A DNA stretch of 59,418 nt from an uncultured Clostridium sp. (GTDB lineage: Bacteria; Bacillota; Clostridia; Clostridiales; Clostridiaceae): contig CAKVLD010000013.1 in assembly GCA_934755305.1 (NCBI GenBank), positions 1 through 59,418 of the forward strand, read 5' to 3'. Shown here piece after piece: positions 7,661 to 17,081 of the stretch (positions are counted from its first letter, which is position 1; each line of letters begins with the position of its first letter). The position numbers and the translations under genes were made by a program. The notes beneath the pieces are model-generated. The model was not told where the DNA came from and ran no database searches. It was given only the letters and a program-made list of their open reading frames with translations.

Positions 7661-8749
7661 ATGATTTATGGAATTCTTTTATTATATGTAATTTTAAGCA
7701 CTATTATTGGGATAAGACTATACATATCCTTAAACAAACTTTTTAAGATAAGTAAGTATTTATATTTTCCTGCATTCTTTGTTTTTTCAGCTTCTTTTCT
7801 TATCTTTAAACTCTTTAGTCCAAAATTACCATACAAATTAAATAAGATATTAAGTCTTATAGGTTCTTATTATACTTCTTTCTTTATATATGCTGTAATT
7901 TTATTTACTATTGCTTTTATAGTAACTATAATATTTCAAACTAAAAAAATTGATTTTTATCTTATTTCAACCGCACTAGCAATTATTATTGTTGCAGGAG
8001 GAGTATTTTTATCAACTTCTACTCGTATAAAAAATTATGATATCACTACAGAAAAACCTTTAACAAATGGTTCTTTAAAAATTGCAATGGTATCAGATGT
8101 TCACCTGAGTCATTTTTTAGGTGTCTCTAGATTAATAAAATTAAGAAATCAATTAAACAGCCTAAATGCTGATGTAATTATTTTTGCAGGTGATCTTTTA
8201 GATGGAGATGTTGTTCCTGTTATAAAAGAAAATATGATTGCTTATTTAAAGGATTTGAAAAGCACTTACGGAACATATTTTGCATTAGGTAATCATGAAT
8301 ATTATTCTGGTTGTGCTGATGGAATATGTAAAATGCTATCTGATTACGGAATTAAGGTACTTACTGATGAATCTACTTTAATAAATAATGAGTTTTATAT
8401 AATTGGTAGAAATGATATTAAAGCTTCTGATTTCAGAGACACAAGAAAGCCTTTAGAAGAACTTTGCTCTAACTTAGATAAAAATAAACTTAGTATAGTT
8501 ATAGATCATAATCCTAAATATGTAGAGGAATCATCTAAAAACTCTATAGACTTACAAGTTTCAGGACATACTCATAGAGGGCAAGTATTTCCCGGGAATA
8601 TTATCACAAAACTAATGTACCCTCTTGATTATGGTTACGGTAAATTTGGTAATACTAATCTTGTTGTATCATCTGGATTTGGAACATGGGGTACTGCCAT
8701 AAGAACTACTGGTAGATCTGAAATTGTACTAATTAATGTACACAATTAA
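7661..8749 (+). CDS. Membrane-anchored metallophosphoesterase (YkuE-like)
   Basis: A 362-residue protein with three to four N-terminal membrane segments (residues 1 to about 120) and a calcineurin-type phosphoesterase domain. The metal-ligand motifs occur in order: SDVHLSHF, AGDLLDG, GNHEYYSG, DHNP and SGHTHRGQ. Related Firmicute proteins are annotated as YkuE/YaeI-type phosphodiesterases, some acting on UDP-sugar lipids at the membrane surface. The substrate cannot be deduced here. An AAGGGG ribosome site precedes the ATG. Confidence 0.88.
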   Translation: MIYGILLLYVILSTIIGIRLYISLNKLFKISKYLYFPAFFVFSASFLIFKLFSPKLPYKLNKILSLIGSYYTSFFIYAVILFTIAFIVTIIFQTKKIDFYLISTALAIIIVAGGVFLSTSTRIKNYDITTEKPLTNGSLKIAMVSDVHLSHFLGVSRLIKLRNQLNSLNADVIIFAGDLLDGDVVPVIKENMIAYLKDLKSTYGTYFALGNHEYYSGCADGICKMLSDYGIKVLTDESTLINNEFYIIGRNDIKASDFRDTRKPLEELCSNLDKNKLSIVIDHNPKYVEESSKNSIDLQVSGHTHRGQVFPGNIITKLMYPLDYGYGKFGNTNLVVSSGFGTWGTAIRTTGRSEIVLINVHN

Positions 8750-8790
8750 AAAAGTAGGAATGTTATCTAAATTAACATTCCTACTTTTTT
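8747..8790. terminator. Bidirectional terminator
   Basis: A nearly perfect ~18-bp stem (8747-8764 with 8773-8790) flanked by A and T tracts, between two convergent genes. Confidence 0.85.
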
Positions 8791-8796
8791 AATCTA

Positions 8797-10035
8797 TTAA
8801 CTTAACTTATGAATAAACAACCCACTTCTTAATTTTGGTTCAAACCAAGTAGATTTAGGAGGCATTACTTCTCCAATATCTGCAACTTTCATAATATCTG
8901 AAACTTCAGTTGCATACATAGAAAAAGCTACTTTCATATCTTTATGAACTCTTCTTTCTAGCTCATCAATTCCTCTAATTCCACCAATGAAATCTATCCT
9001 ATCTGAAGTTCTAACATCTTCAATTCCTAATATAGGTGTTAAAATATTCTTTTGTAATATAGCAACATCTAGAGAATCTATAGGATCATTAACATCATAA
9101 ATTCCATCCTTAGCTTCAAGTAGATACCATTCATCTTCTATAAACATTCCAAAAGTATGTTTCTTTTCTGGCTTTACTTGTTTTTCTGATTTAGTTACTA
9201 TAAACTTTTCACTTATCTTTTTAATAAGTTCTTCTTTAGATAACTCATTTGTATCTTTAACTACTCTATTATAGTCCATAACCATTAAATCATTATCAGG
9301 AAAAGCAACTGCTAGAAAATAATTAAATTCCTCTTCTCCTGTATAATTAGGGTTTTCTTTTCTTCTTTTAAGCCCAACCTTAACTGCTGATGCTGATCTA
9401 TGATGACCATCTGCTATATAAAAAGCTTTAACATCTTTAAATAATGAAATAATTTCATTAACTATAATTTCATTATCTATAACCCACACTATATGACTTA
9501 TTCCATCTTCTGATACGAAGTCATAAGTTGGTTCTCTTTTAGTCCAAGCTTCTATAACTTCTGAAGCTACATCATCCTCTTTATAAGTTAAAAATATAGG
9601 ACCTGTATTAGCATCACAGTAATCAACATGATTAATCCTATCAAGCTCTTTATCAGCTCTAGTAAATTCATGCTTTTTTATATTATTATTTATATAATCA
9701 TCTATAGAAGCACAAAAAACTAATCCTGTTTGAGATCTTCCATTCATTATTTGTCTATAAATATAAAGACAAGGCTTTGCGTCTTGAATATATTTTTTAT
9801 CTGATATCATCTTATCAAGATTTTCTCTAGCTTTTTCATAAACTACCTTATCATGAACATCAATAGAAGTGTCTAAATCTACTTCTGCCTTATCTACATG
9901 AAGAAATGAATAAGGATTTCCCTTTACCATTTCCCTAGCTTCCTCACTATTCATTACATCATAAGGAAGGGCTGCTATTTTTGAAGCTAAGTCTTTAACT
10001 GGTCGTATTCCCTTAAATGCTCTAACTATAGCCAT
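8797..10035 (-). CDS. DUF1015 family protein
   Basis: A 412-residue cytoplasmic protein of the DUF1015 (PF06245) family. The N-terminal pattern FKGIRPVKDLASKIAALPYDV and the central FYIADGHHRSASAV are characteristic. The biochemical role is not established; it commonly sits beside serine-type genes in clostridia, as here, where it is third in the aminotransferase-dehydrogenase operon, 20 bases after the dehydrogenase. A role linked to serine or phosphohydroxy-acid metabolism is inference from context only. Confidence 0.85.
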   Translation of the reverse strand: MAIVRAFKGIRPVKDLASKIAALPYDVMNSEEAREMVKGNPYSFLHVDKAEVDLDTSIDVHDKVVYEKARENLDKMISDKKYIQDAKPCLYIYRQIMNGRSQTGLVFCASIDDYINNNIKKHEFTRADKELDRINHVDYCDANTGPIFLTYKEDDVASEVIEAWTKREPTYDFVSEDGISHIVWVIDNEIIVNEIISLFKDVKAFYIADGHHRSASAVKVGLKRRKENPNYTGEEEFNYFLAVAFPDNDLMVMDYNRVVKDTNELSKEELIKKISEKFIVTKSEKQVKPEKKHTFGMFIEDEWYLLEAKDGIYDVNDPIDSLDVAILQKNILTPILGIEDVRTSDRIDFIGGIRGIDELERRVHKDMKVAFSMYATEVSDIMKVADIGEVMPPKSTWFEPKLRSGLFIHKLS

Positions 10036-10055
10036 CTTGAAACTCCTCCTAAAAA

Positions 10056-10964
10056 CTAAATATTAAAAAATACTTTTATAGTATCAACAACTTCTTCTCC
10101 AATTCTTGTTTGAGCTTCTTTTGTTGATGCTCCAATATGTGGAGTAACACTTACATTTGGATGATTTATTAATTCTTCATTTTTTGTTGGTTCTTCTTCA
10201 AATACATCTATACCTGCACCTGCGATTTTACCACTATTTAAAGCTTCTAATAAAGCAGCTTCTTCTACTACTTTACCTCTTGCACAATTTATTAAATAAG
10301 ATCCATCTTTCATAAGTGCAAGTTCATCTCTCCCAATTAAAGATCCTTTAGTTTTATCATAAGGTACATGCAATGATACAAAATCAGAAGATTTTAATAA
10401 ACTTTCTAAAGAAACAAATTTATATTTTAAATTTTCTTGTTCTCCAAATAAGTCTGTATAAATAACTTTCATACCTAAAGCAGTTGCTTTCTTAGCTAAT
10501 GAACGTCCTATTCTTCCCATACCTACTATTCCTAAAGTTTTTCCATTAATTTCGGTACCCTTATACTTTTTCTTATTCCACTCACCATTTCTCATAGTTA
10601 CATTTGAAATATTTACAAATCTAGCAACTGCAAACATATGAGCAATAGCAAGTTCTGCTACTGAATTAGAGCTTGCATTAGGTGTATTCTTAACAGTAAT
10701 TCCATTTTCCTTAGCAGCTACTAAATCTATATTATCTACTCCAACTCCTGCCCTTACTATTAATTTTAATTTGCCACCTTTTTCTGCTTCTATAACTTCT
10801 TTAGTTAACTTTGTAGCTGATCTTATTACTACTGCATCAAATTCCTTTAGTGCTTCTCCTAATTTATCCTGTTCTATATGATCATTTACAACTTCCATTC
10901 CTGCCTTTTCCAAAGCCTTTATAGCATCACTTTCTAAACCATCGTTTGTTAATATTCTAATCAT
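10056..10964 (-). CDS. serA: D-2-hydroxyacid dehydrogenase, probable 3-phosphoglycerate dehydrogenase
   Basis: A 302-residue NAD-dependent dehydrogenase with the nucleotide-binding motif GIVGMGRIG near residue 145, NTPNASSNSVAELA near residue 95, the catalytic arginine in INCARGKVVEE, and the catalytic histidine in PHIGAST near the C-terminus. It would oxidise 3-phosphoglycerate, the first step of serine synthesis. The C-terminal ACT-type regulatory domain of long SerA proteins is absent, as in many clostridial short forms. The upstream aminotransferase gene supports the serine assignment over glycerate or lactate dehydrogenases. Confidence 0.85.
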   Translation of the reverse strand: MIRILTNDGLESDAIKALEKAGMEVVNDHIEQDKLGEALKEFDAVVIRSATKLTKEVIEAEKGGKLKLIVRAGVGVDNIDLVAAKENGITVKNTPNASSNSVAELAIAHMFAVARFVNISNVTMRNGEWNKKKYKGTEINGKTLGIVGMGRIGRSLAKKATALGMKVIYTDLFGEQENLKYKFVSLESLLKSSDFVSLHVPYDKTKGSLIGRDELALMKDGSYLINCARGKVVEEAALLEALNSGKIAGAGIDVFEEEPTKNEELINHPNVSVTPHIGASTKEAQTRIGEEVVDTIKVFFNI

Positions 10965-11055
10965 TTAATAAGCCCCCTTTAAATATATTTATTACTCTTT
11001 TACCCATATAATTTATAAGAGTTTAAAGATTAGTTATCTCTAAACTCTTTATAAA

Positions 11056-12129
11056 TTAAAGTCCTAATATCTCATCTATGTTTTTTAATAATTCTTTAAC
11101 TTCTTCAACTGTACAATCAGCCATATGAGCTATTCTAAAAGTCTTTTCTTTTAATGTTCCATATCCATTAGAAATTTGGAATCCTCTTTTTCCAAGTTCC
11201 TTGTTTAAATCAGCTACACTAATACCTCTTGTATTCTTTATATTAGTTACAGTATTAGATAAATGATTTTCATCAGAATATAATGCAAAATTCTTCTTAG
11301 CCCAATCTCTAACTATTTGAGCCATTTCTTTATGTCTTGCAAATCTATTTTCTAATCCTTCTACATTTAATATTTGATCTAGTTGATAGTCTAAAGCAAA
11401 CATATGTGATAATGAAGGTGTTGATGGATATTGGTAATCTTTCTTTTTAATAAATTTATAAAGATTTAATAAATCTAAGTAATATCCTCTATTTGGTACT
11501 TGCTCTGCTCTCTTAAGAGCTTTTTCTGAGAAAGTACATACTGATAATCCTGGAGGCAATCCAAGACATTTTTGTGATGAAGTTATGCAAATATCTATAC
11601 CACATTTATCAACTTCCACCTTACTACCAGCTGCTGAACTAACCATATCTACTATAAGTACAACATCTGAATACTTCTTAACTACTTCCCCAATTTCCTC
11701 TATAGGATTCATAACACCTGTAGAAGTTTCATTATGAGTTACAGCAACTAAATCATACTTTCCTGTAGCTAATGCTTTATCAACATCAGCAGGATCTACT
11801 GCCTTACCCATTTCATATTCAAAAATATCAGCTGGCACATTATTAGATACAGCCATTTCATACCATCTCTTACCAAAGGCCCCAACTGAAAATACTGCTG
11901 CTCTCTTTAAAGTTCCACATCTTATTGCTCCTTCCATAAGACCACTTCCCGAAGTGGTTGAAAGAAGTATTTCGCTTTCTGTAAAAAATAATTTTCTTAA
12001 ATTATCGCTAATTCTTCTTTGTAACGCTGAAGCATCCTTACTTCTATGTCCTATCATAGGTGTTGCCATCTTTTCAAGAACTTCAGGACGTACCTCAACA
12101 GGTCCTGGAATAAATAATTTCTTATGCAT
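11056..12129 (-). CDS. Class V aminotransferase (phosphoserine or alanine-glyoxylate type)
   Basis: A 357-residue PLP enzyme. The start KLFIPGPVEVRPEVLEKM and MIGHRS are typical of the alanine-glyoxylate/serine-pyruvate aminotransferase branch, and SSQKCLGLPPG near residue 190 carries the PLP-binding lysine. Paired with the dehydrogenase 91 bases downstream, it most likely supplies the transamination step of serine synthesis in place of classical SerC. Annotation as serine-glyoxylate or alanine-glyoxylate aminotransferase is the alternative. The leader carries a plausible promoter at 12188-12216. Confidence 0.85.
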   Translation of the reverse strand: MHKKLFIPGPVEVRPEVLEKMATPMIGHRSKDASALQRRISDNLRKLFFTESEILLSTTSGSGLMEGAIRCGTLKRAAVFSVGAFGKRWYEMAVSNNVPADIFEYEMGKAVDPADVDKALATGKYDLVAVTHNETSTGVMNPIEEIGEVVKKYSDVVLIVDMVSSAAGSKVEVDKCGIDICITSSQKCLGLPPGLSVCTFSEKALKRAEQVPNRGYYLDLLNLYKFIKKKDYQYPSTPSLSHMFALDYQLDQILNVEGLENRFARHKEMAQIVRDWAKKNFALYSDENHLSNTVTNIKNTRGISVADLNKELGKRGFQISNGYGTLKEKTFRIAHMADCTVEEVKELLKNIDEILGL

Positions 12130-12187
12130 TTAGCATATCCCCCCAACTTTTTTATATTAAATTTTAAAACAATTTGTTTATTTGATA

Positions 12188-12216
12188 ATTTTACTACTTT
12201 TTCCTTAAAATTTCAA
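12188..12216 (-). promoter_or_regulatory. Candidate promoter of the serine operon
   Basis: Minus-strand TTGAAA (12211-12216), a 17-bp spacer and TAAAAT (12188-12193), about 60 bases before the aminotransferase ATG. Confidence 0.5.
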
Positions 12217-12403
12217 TACTTTATCGTAATAAATTCGTACAAAACCATCTTTGATTTATTGTTATTTTATTAAATAACATCATTATTTGTTGTTATATTA
12301 TTTATTATAAAACCAATATAATATTTTTTTATTAATTGTTATATTATGTAATTTTTTTAACTCATATCCTGATACATATAAATATTAAGCTTAACATACA
12401 AAA
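12217..12403. other. Gene-free AT-rich spacer
   Basis: Part of a 338-base gap between the serine operon and the M32 peptidase gene. Apart from the serine promoter and the peptidase terminator it is very AT-rich, with several short TTGTTAT/ATAACAA inverted motifs. No open frame with a ribosome site is seen. Confidence 0.5.
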
Positions 12404-12453
12404 AAATCCTGATATATTAACCTTATTGTTTTAAAGTTAATATATCAGGATTT
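12404..12453 (-). terminator. Strong terminator of the opp-peptidase operon
   Basis: A perfect 18-bp stem (12404-12421 with 12436-12453), followed on the minus strand by a T tract. It lies just after the M32 peptidase stop codon. Confidence 0.9.
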
Positions 12454-12467
12454 ATATTTATAGTATA

Positions 12468-13961
12468 TTAATAAATTTCTTTATATTTACGCTCTAAATA
12501 ATCTAAGAAATATTTAGTATTTAACTCTTCTCCTGTAACCTTTTTAATTAATTCTCCAGGAGTATACATAGCCCCATATTGATGAATGTTTTTGCTTAAC
12601 CAATCATTAATATAATCCATACTCAAATCTTCAATAGCATTCTTATTTTCTTTAAGAAGCGTATGTAAGAATTGACCTCCATATATATTGCCTAATGCAT
12701 AACTAGGAAAATATCCAAAAGATCCATCAGACCAATGCATATCTTGAAGCACTCCTTCTGCATCACACTTTGGTTCTATACCTAAGTACTCTTTATATTT
12801 ATTATTCCATATTTGTGGTAAATCCTTAACTTCAATTTCTCTATTTATTAATTGTTTTTCAATTTCATATCGTATTATTACATGTAAACTATAAGTTAAT
12901 TCATCAGCTTCAGTTCTTATCAATGAAGGTTGAACTTTATTTACTGCTTTATATAATTCATCTAAAGTTACATTTTTTAATTCTGGAAAGGTTTCTTGTA
13001 ATTTAGGTAATATAATTTTCAAGAAACTTTTACTTCTACCTATAATATTTTCATAAAATCTTGATTGAGATTCATGAACAGCCATAGATGCTCCATCAAC
13101 TAAACCTGTATTCTCTAAAGAATCTGAAATATGCATTTCATATAAAGCATGACCTCCTTCATGTATTACAGAAAATATATTTGAAAATAAATCATTTTCA
13201 AAATAATGAGTTGTTATTCTAACATCTTTATTTCCCATACCATTTGTAAAAGGATGTTCACTTTCATCTAATCTTCCCTTAGTTTTATCAAAACCTATAA
13301 CATCTAATAAATACTCACTAATTTCTTTTTGCTTAGATATATCAAATTTTCCTTCTAAAAAACTTGTATTTATCTCTACTTTGCTATTATTAATATAATT
13401 CAAAATATTTACTATACCTTCTTTAAGTGCCCCAAATATTTGATCTAACTTTTTAACAGTTAGCCCATCTTCATACTCATTAAGTAAGGCATCATATCTA
13501 TTTTCTTCGTATCCATAATAATCAGCAATTTTTATCTTATAGCTAACCATTTTTTCTAAATAAGGCTCAAAAATTTTAAAGTCATTTTTTGTTTTAGCTT
13601 CTTGCCATGCATTAAATGATAGAGCTGATAATTTGTTAAATTCCTTATATTCTTCTTCTGGAATTTTACTTATTGCCTCATAATTCTTCTTTAAAGCTTT
13701 TATCATAGCTCTATCTTGCACTTCTAATTCATCCATTATTGGATTGAAATAATCAATAAATTCTTTTACTTTATCTGATGTTGTAAGTTTAAATTCTTCA
13801 CCAGCTAAATATGTGGTGGTATTACTTCTTGTTTCTATCCCTTCTTTAGGCATATACACAGACATATCCCAATATAATAAAGCCATTGCATGACCTATAT
13901 TTTCAATATTAGATATATATTTTTTCACTTCACATAACTTGTCTGATACTTCTTTTTTCAT
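12468..13961 (-). CDS. M32 (Taq-type) metallocarboxypeptidase
   Basis: A protein of about 497 residues from the thermostable carboxypeptidase 1 (M32) family, which removes C-terminal residues from peptides using a metal ion. The zinc motif HEGGH lies in SVIHEGGHALYEMH near residue 263, with ESQSRFYENIIGRS downstream. Length matches the family (about 500). It is the last gene of the oligopeptide transporter operon, suggesting that imported peptides are degraded by this enzyme. The ATG at 13961 is preferred to a GTG nine bases upstream because AAAGAGGTG is then correctly spaced. Confidence 0.92.
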   Translation of the reverse strand: MKKEVSDKLCEVKKYISNIENIGHAMALLYWDMSVYMPKEGIETRSNTTTYLAGEEFKLTTSDKVKEFIDYFNPIMDELEVQDRAMIKALKKNYEAISKIPEEEYKEFNKLSALSFNAWQEAKTKNDFKIFEPYLEKMVSYKIKIADYYGYEENRYDALLNEYEDGLTVKKLDQIFGALKEGIVNILNYINNSKVEINTSFLEGKFDISKQKEISEYLLDVIGFDKTKGRLDESEHPFTNGMGNKDVRITTHYFENDLFSNIFSVIHEGGHALYEMHISDSLENTGLVDGASMAVHESQSRFYENIIGRSKSFLKIILPKLQETFPELKNVTLDELYKAVNKVQPSLIRTEADELTYSLHVIIRYEIEKQLINREIEVKDLPQIWNNKYKEYLGIEPKCDAEGVLQDMHWSDGSFGYFPSYALGNIYGGQFLHTLLKENKNAIEDLSMDYINDWLSKNIHQYGAMYTPGELIKKVTGEELNTKYFLDYLERKYKEIY

Positions 13962-13979
13962 CTTACACACCTCTTTTTC

Positions 13980-14180
13980 TTATAACCAGAATTTTGTTAG
14001 TACTAACAATACTAGTATATAAACTATAACTCCTATTAATATAAAAGGAAGTAGCAGTTCAAAGGCTGCTAATATAAGTGCTATTACATCTTTTGCACCT
14101 ACATTTTCTTCTCTTAACATTTTTCTTTTTTCCTCATTATGATCTTCTTCATTAGTTAGCTTTCTTCTGAACATATCCAT
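13980..14180 (-). CDS. Small single-pass membrane protein in the opp operon
   Basis: A 66-residue protein with a charged N-terminal half (residues 1 to about 30) and one long hydrophobic segment (about 33-62, ALILAAFELLLPFILIGVIV). It lies three bases after oppF and 18 before the M32 peptidase, so it is co-transcribed. No family is recognised. It may be an accessory membrane peptide of the transporter, but no motif shows this. Confidence 0.65.
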   Translation of the reverse strand: MDMFRRKLTNEEDHNEEKRKMLREENVGAKDVIALILAAFELLLPFILIGVIVYILVLLVLTKFWL

Positions 14181-14183
14181 TTA

Positions 14184-15161
14184 CTATACCTCAGTAGCTC
14201 TATGACATGCTACAAAGTGATTTTTTGTTACTTCTCTATATTCAGGTGCCTCTTGACTACATTTTTCTGTAGCATATGGACATCTTGTATGGAATTTACA
14301 TCCCTTAGGTGGATTTGCTGGTGAAGGTAAATCCCCTTGTAATATAATTCTTTCTCTCTTTACAGTTGGATCTGGTATTGGTATAGCTGATAATAAAGCT
14401 TTTGTATATGGATGTAATGGATTCTTAAATAATTCATCCTTATCTGCAAGTTCCATCATATTTCCAAGATACATAACACCAATCTTTGTACAAATATGTT
14501 TTACAACAGAAAGATCATGAGATATAAACATATAAGTAAATCCCTTTTCCTTTTGTAACTTAACTAATAAGTTAACTATTTGTGCTTGAATAGAAACATC
14601 TAGCGCTGATACAGGTTCATCTAAAACTATAAAATCTGGATCTAATGCTAATGATCTAGCAATACCTATTCTTTGTCTTTGACCACCTGAAAATTCATGT
14701 GGAAATCTATCTATGTAATACTCTGGTAGCCCACACATTTCCATTACTTCAAGAACTCTATCTCTTAATTTATCTTTAGATACTAAATTATGATCTATTA
14801 AGGCTTCACCAATTATACTACCAACTGTCATTCTTGGATTTAATGATGAATATGGATCTTGAAATACAAGTTGCATTTGAGTTCTAATTTTTCTAAGTTC
14901 ACTTCTCTTCATAGCAGTTATTTCTTGCCCTTTGAAATAAACTTTACCATCTGTTGGTTTTAACAATTGAAGTATAGCTCTTCCTGTTGTAGACTTACCA
15001 CAACCTGATTCTCCTACTATTCCTAAAGTTTCACCTTTTTTTATTTCAAAAGAAACTCCATCTACAGCTTTTACATGTCTAACTGTCTTACCAAAAAATC
15101 CTCCCTTAATAGGGAAATATTCTTTAAGATTTTCAACCTTTACTAAAACATCATCTTTCAT
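14184..15161 (-). CDS. oppF: Oligopeptide ABC transporter ATP-binding protein OppF
   Basis: A 325-residue ATPase, one of two that power peptide import. Walker A GESGCGKSTTG lies near residue 50, Q-loop FQDPYSSLNP near 100, signature FSGGQRQRIG near 160, Walker B FIVLDEPVSALD near 180, and the oligopeptide-type C-terminal extension carries a cysteine cluster (CKFHTRCPYATEKC). FSGGQRQR and the PYSSLNP loop are typical of OppF/DppF. It overlaps oppD by one base. Confidence 0.93.
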   Translation of the reverse strand: MKDDVLVKVENLKEYFPIKGGFFGKTVRHVKAVDGVSFEIKKGETLGIVGESGCGKSTTGRAILQLLKPTDGKVYFKGQEITAMKRSELRKIRTQMQLVFQDPYSSLNPRMTVGSIIGEALIDHNLVSKDKLRDRVLEVMEMCGLPEYYIDRFPHEFSGGQRQRIGIARSLALDPDFIVLDEPVSALDVSIQAQIVNLLVKLQKEKGFTYMFISHDLSVVKHICTKIGVMYLGNMMELADKDELFKNPLHPYTKALLSAIPIPDPTVKRERIILQGDLPSPANPPKGCKFHTRCPYATEKCSQEAPEYREVTKNHFVACHRATEV

Positions 15162-16156
15162 TATTTATTTTCCCCCTTTGGAGTATTTCCCTTTTCATAT
15201 AGCCAACATGCAACTTTATGATTTTCACCTATTTCATGTAATGTTGGTATAGTATCTTTACATTTTGCTTTACATTCACTACATCTTTCATGGAAATAAC
15301 AAGAATCTTTTATGCCTATTGGATTTGGTACTTGTCCAGGTATTGCATAAAGTTCTTCTTTTTTTTCTGTAATAGATGGCTTAGATCTTAATAATCCTTT
15401 TGTATAAGGATGTGAAGGATTTTTAAATATTTCTAAAACTGGTCCTTCTTCAACTACTTTACCGGCATACATAACAACAACATAATCTGCCATTTCTGCA
15501 ACTACACCAAGATCGTGAGTAATTAAAAGAATAGCTGTATCATGTTCTTTCTTAATATTTCTCATAAGATCTAAAATTTGTGCTTGAATTGTAACATCAA
15601 GTGCTGTTGTTGGTTCATCTGCAATTAATACTTTTGGATTACATGCAAGTCCCATAGCTATCATAACCCTTTGCCTCATACCACCTGATAATTCATGTGG
15701 ATATGTATCTACTATTTCATCTGCTCTAGGAATTCCAACTTCTTTTAAAAGTTCTATAGCTCTTTTTCTAGCATCTTCCTTACTCATTCCTAAGTGTAAC
15801 TCTAATGATTCCATTATTTGAAAACCAACTGTAAAAACAGGATTTAATGAACTCATAGGTTCTTGGAATATCATAGCTATATCTTTTCCTCTTATATTAC
15901 ACATTTCTTCATTAGACATAGTTAATAGATTTTTACCATTATAAAGTATTTCTCCACCTTCTATGTTTCCGTTTCCTGCTATAAGCCCCATAATACTCAT
16001 AGATGTTATTGATTTACCACAACCTGATTCACCAACAACACAAACAGTTTCACCTTTTCTAATACTAAAAGAAACATCATTAACAGCCTTAACAGTACCA
16101 GCTTCTACTTTGAAAAAGGTTTTTAAGTTTTTTACTTCTAATATCTTTTCACTCAT
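15161..16156 (-). CDS. oppD: Oligopeptide ABC transporter ATP-binding protein OppD
   Basis: A 331-residue ATPase with Walker A GESGCGKSITS near residue 43, Q-loop FQEPMSSLNP, signature LSGGMRQRVMIAMG near 157 and Walker B VLIADEPTTALD. LSGGMRQR with EPMSSLNP is diagnostic of OppD/DppD. The C-terminal extension has the cysteine cluster CYFHERCSECKAKC, seen in the oligo/dipeptide family and possibly binding an Fe-S cluster. It pairs with OppF in the same operon. Confidence 0.93.
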   Translation of the reverse strand: MSEKILEVKNLKTFFKVEAGTVKAVNDVSFSIRKGETVCVVGESGCGKSITSMSIMGLIAGNGNIEGGEILYNGKNLLTMSNEEMCNIRGKDIAMIFQEPMSSLNPVFTVGFQIMESLELHLGMSKEDARKRAIELLKEVGIPRADEIVDTYPHELSGGMRQRVMIAMGLACNPKVLIADEPTTALDVTIQAQILDLMRNIKKEHDTAILLITHDLGVVAEMADYVVVMYAGKVVEEGPVLEIFKNPSHPYTKGLLRSKPSITEKKEELYAIPGQVPNPIGIKDSCYFHERCSECKAKCKDTIPTLHEIGENHKVACWLYEKGNTPKGENK

Positions 16157-16168
16157 ACCTCTTTCCTC

Positions 16169-17068
16169 CTATCTATTCTTCTTAGGATCTAATGCATCTC
16201 TAAGTCCATCACCTAAAAGATTTGTACCTAAAGTAATCCATACTATACATAATCCTGGTGGCAACCATAACCACATTCTCTTTTGAATATCTGCTAATGA
16301 TTTTGCTGCTGCTAGCATATTTCCCCATGATGCCATAGGTTCAGATACTCCTACTCCTAAATAACTTAATGCAGATTCTTGGATAATATATGATCCAACA
16401 CCTAATGTAGCATTTACTATTAATATAGGAATTACATTTGGAATAATGTGTTTTAATAATTTTCTTGCATCTCTAAGACCTAAAGCTTCTGTAGCTTGAA
16501 TAAATTCTTGTTCTCTTAAAGATAAAACTTCACCTCTAACTAATCTGGCAATTCCTCCCCATGATAATATACCCATTATCATTATCAAGAAAAATATTCT
16601 TCCTTCTGGAGATACTTTACGAGCAGAAAGTACACTACCTAAAATTATTATGATAGGTAAGAAAGGTAATGAAGTCCAAACATTTACTACTGCCATACAA
16701 AATGAATCTACTTTTCCACCATAATATCCTGCAATTGCACCTACTAAGGTACCTAAAATAGTTTCAACTATTACTGATACAAAACCTATTAATATTGAAA
16801 TTCTTCCACCATACATAATTCTTGCAAATATATCTCTACCAAGCTTGTCTGTTCCCAATATATGACCTTTTTTCATAAAACCGACCAAAACATCGTTTGT
16901 TTGAGTATTATATCCGTACTTATAAAATAGAGGGCCTATAAAACATACTAGTATTATTGCCACAACCATAATAAGACCTAATATAGCTAACTTATTCTTT
17001 TTAAGTCTTTTTAGCACCATCTTACTAGGTGACATAATTTCTTTTTTATTTTCTTTCACTGCTGCCAT
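16169..17068 (-). CDS. oppC: Oligopeptide ABC transporter permease OppC
   Basis: A 299-residue inner-membrane permease with about six membrane segments. The family motif HILGTDKLGRDIFARIMYGG is near residue 68 and the cytoplasmic ATPase-contact loop with EALGLRDARK...HIIPNV near residue 200. It forms the channel with OppB. It is third in the operon, 13 bases after oppB. Confidence 0.93.
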   Translation of the reverse strand: MAAVKENKKEIMSPSKMVLKRLKKNKLAILGLIMVVAIILVCFIGPLFYKYGYNTQTNDVLVGFMKKGHILGTDKLGRDIFARIMYGGRISILIGFVSVIVETILGTLVGAIAGYYGGKVDSFCMAVVNVWTSLPFLPIIIILGSVLSARKVSPEGRIFFLIMIMGILSWGGIARLVRGEVLSLREQEFIQATEALGLRDARKLLKHIIPNVIPILIVNATLGVGSYIIQESALSYLGVGVSEPMASWGNMLAAAKSLADIQKRMWLWLPPGLCIVWITLGTNLLGDGLRDALDPKKNR

Positions 17069-17081
17069 ACTTAATGCCCTC

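Noticed and set aside
12130..12330. Possible T-box or serine-sensing leader before the aminotransferase gene
   Set aside because: The leader after the candidate promoter is only about 60 bases, without a specifier stem, AGGTGG-type T-box or terminator.
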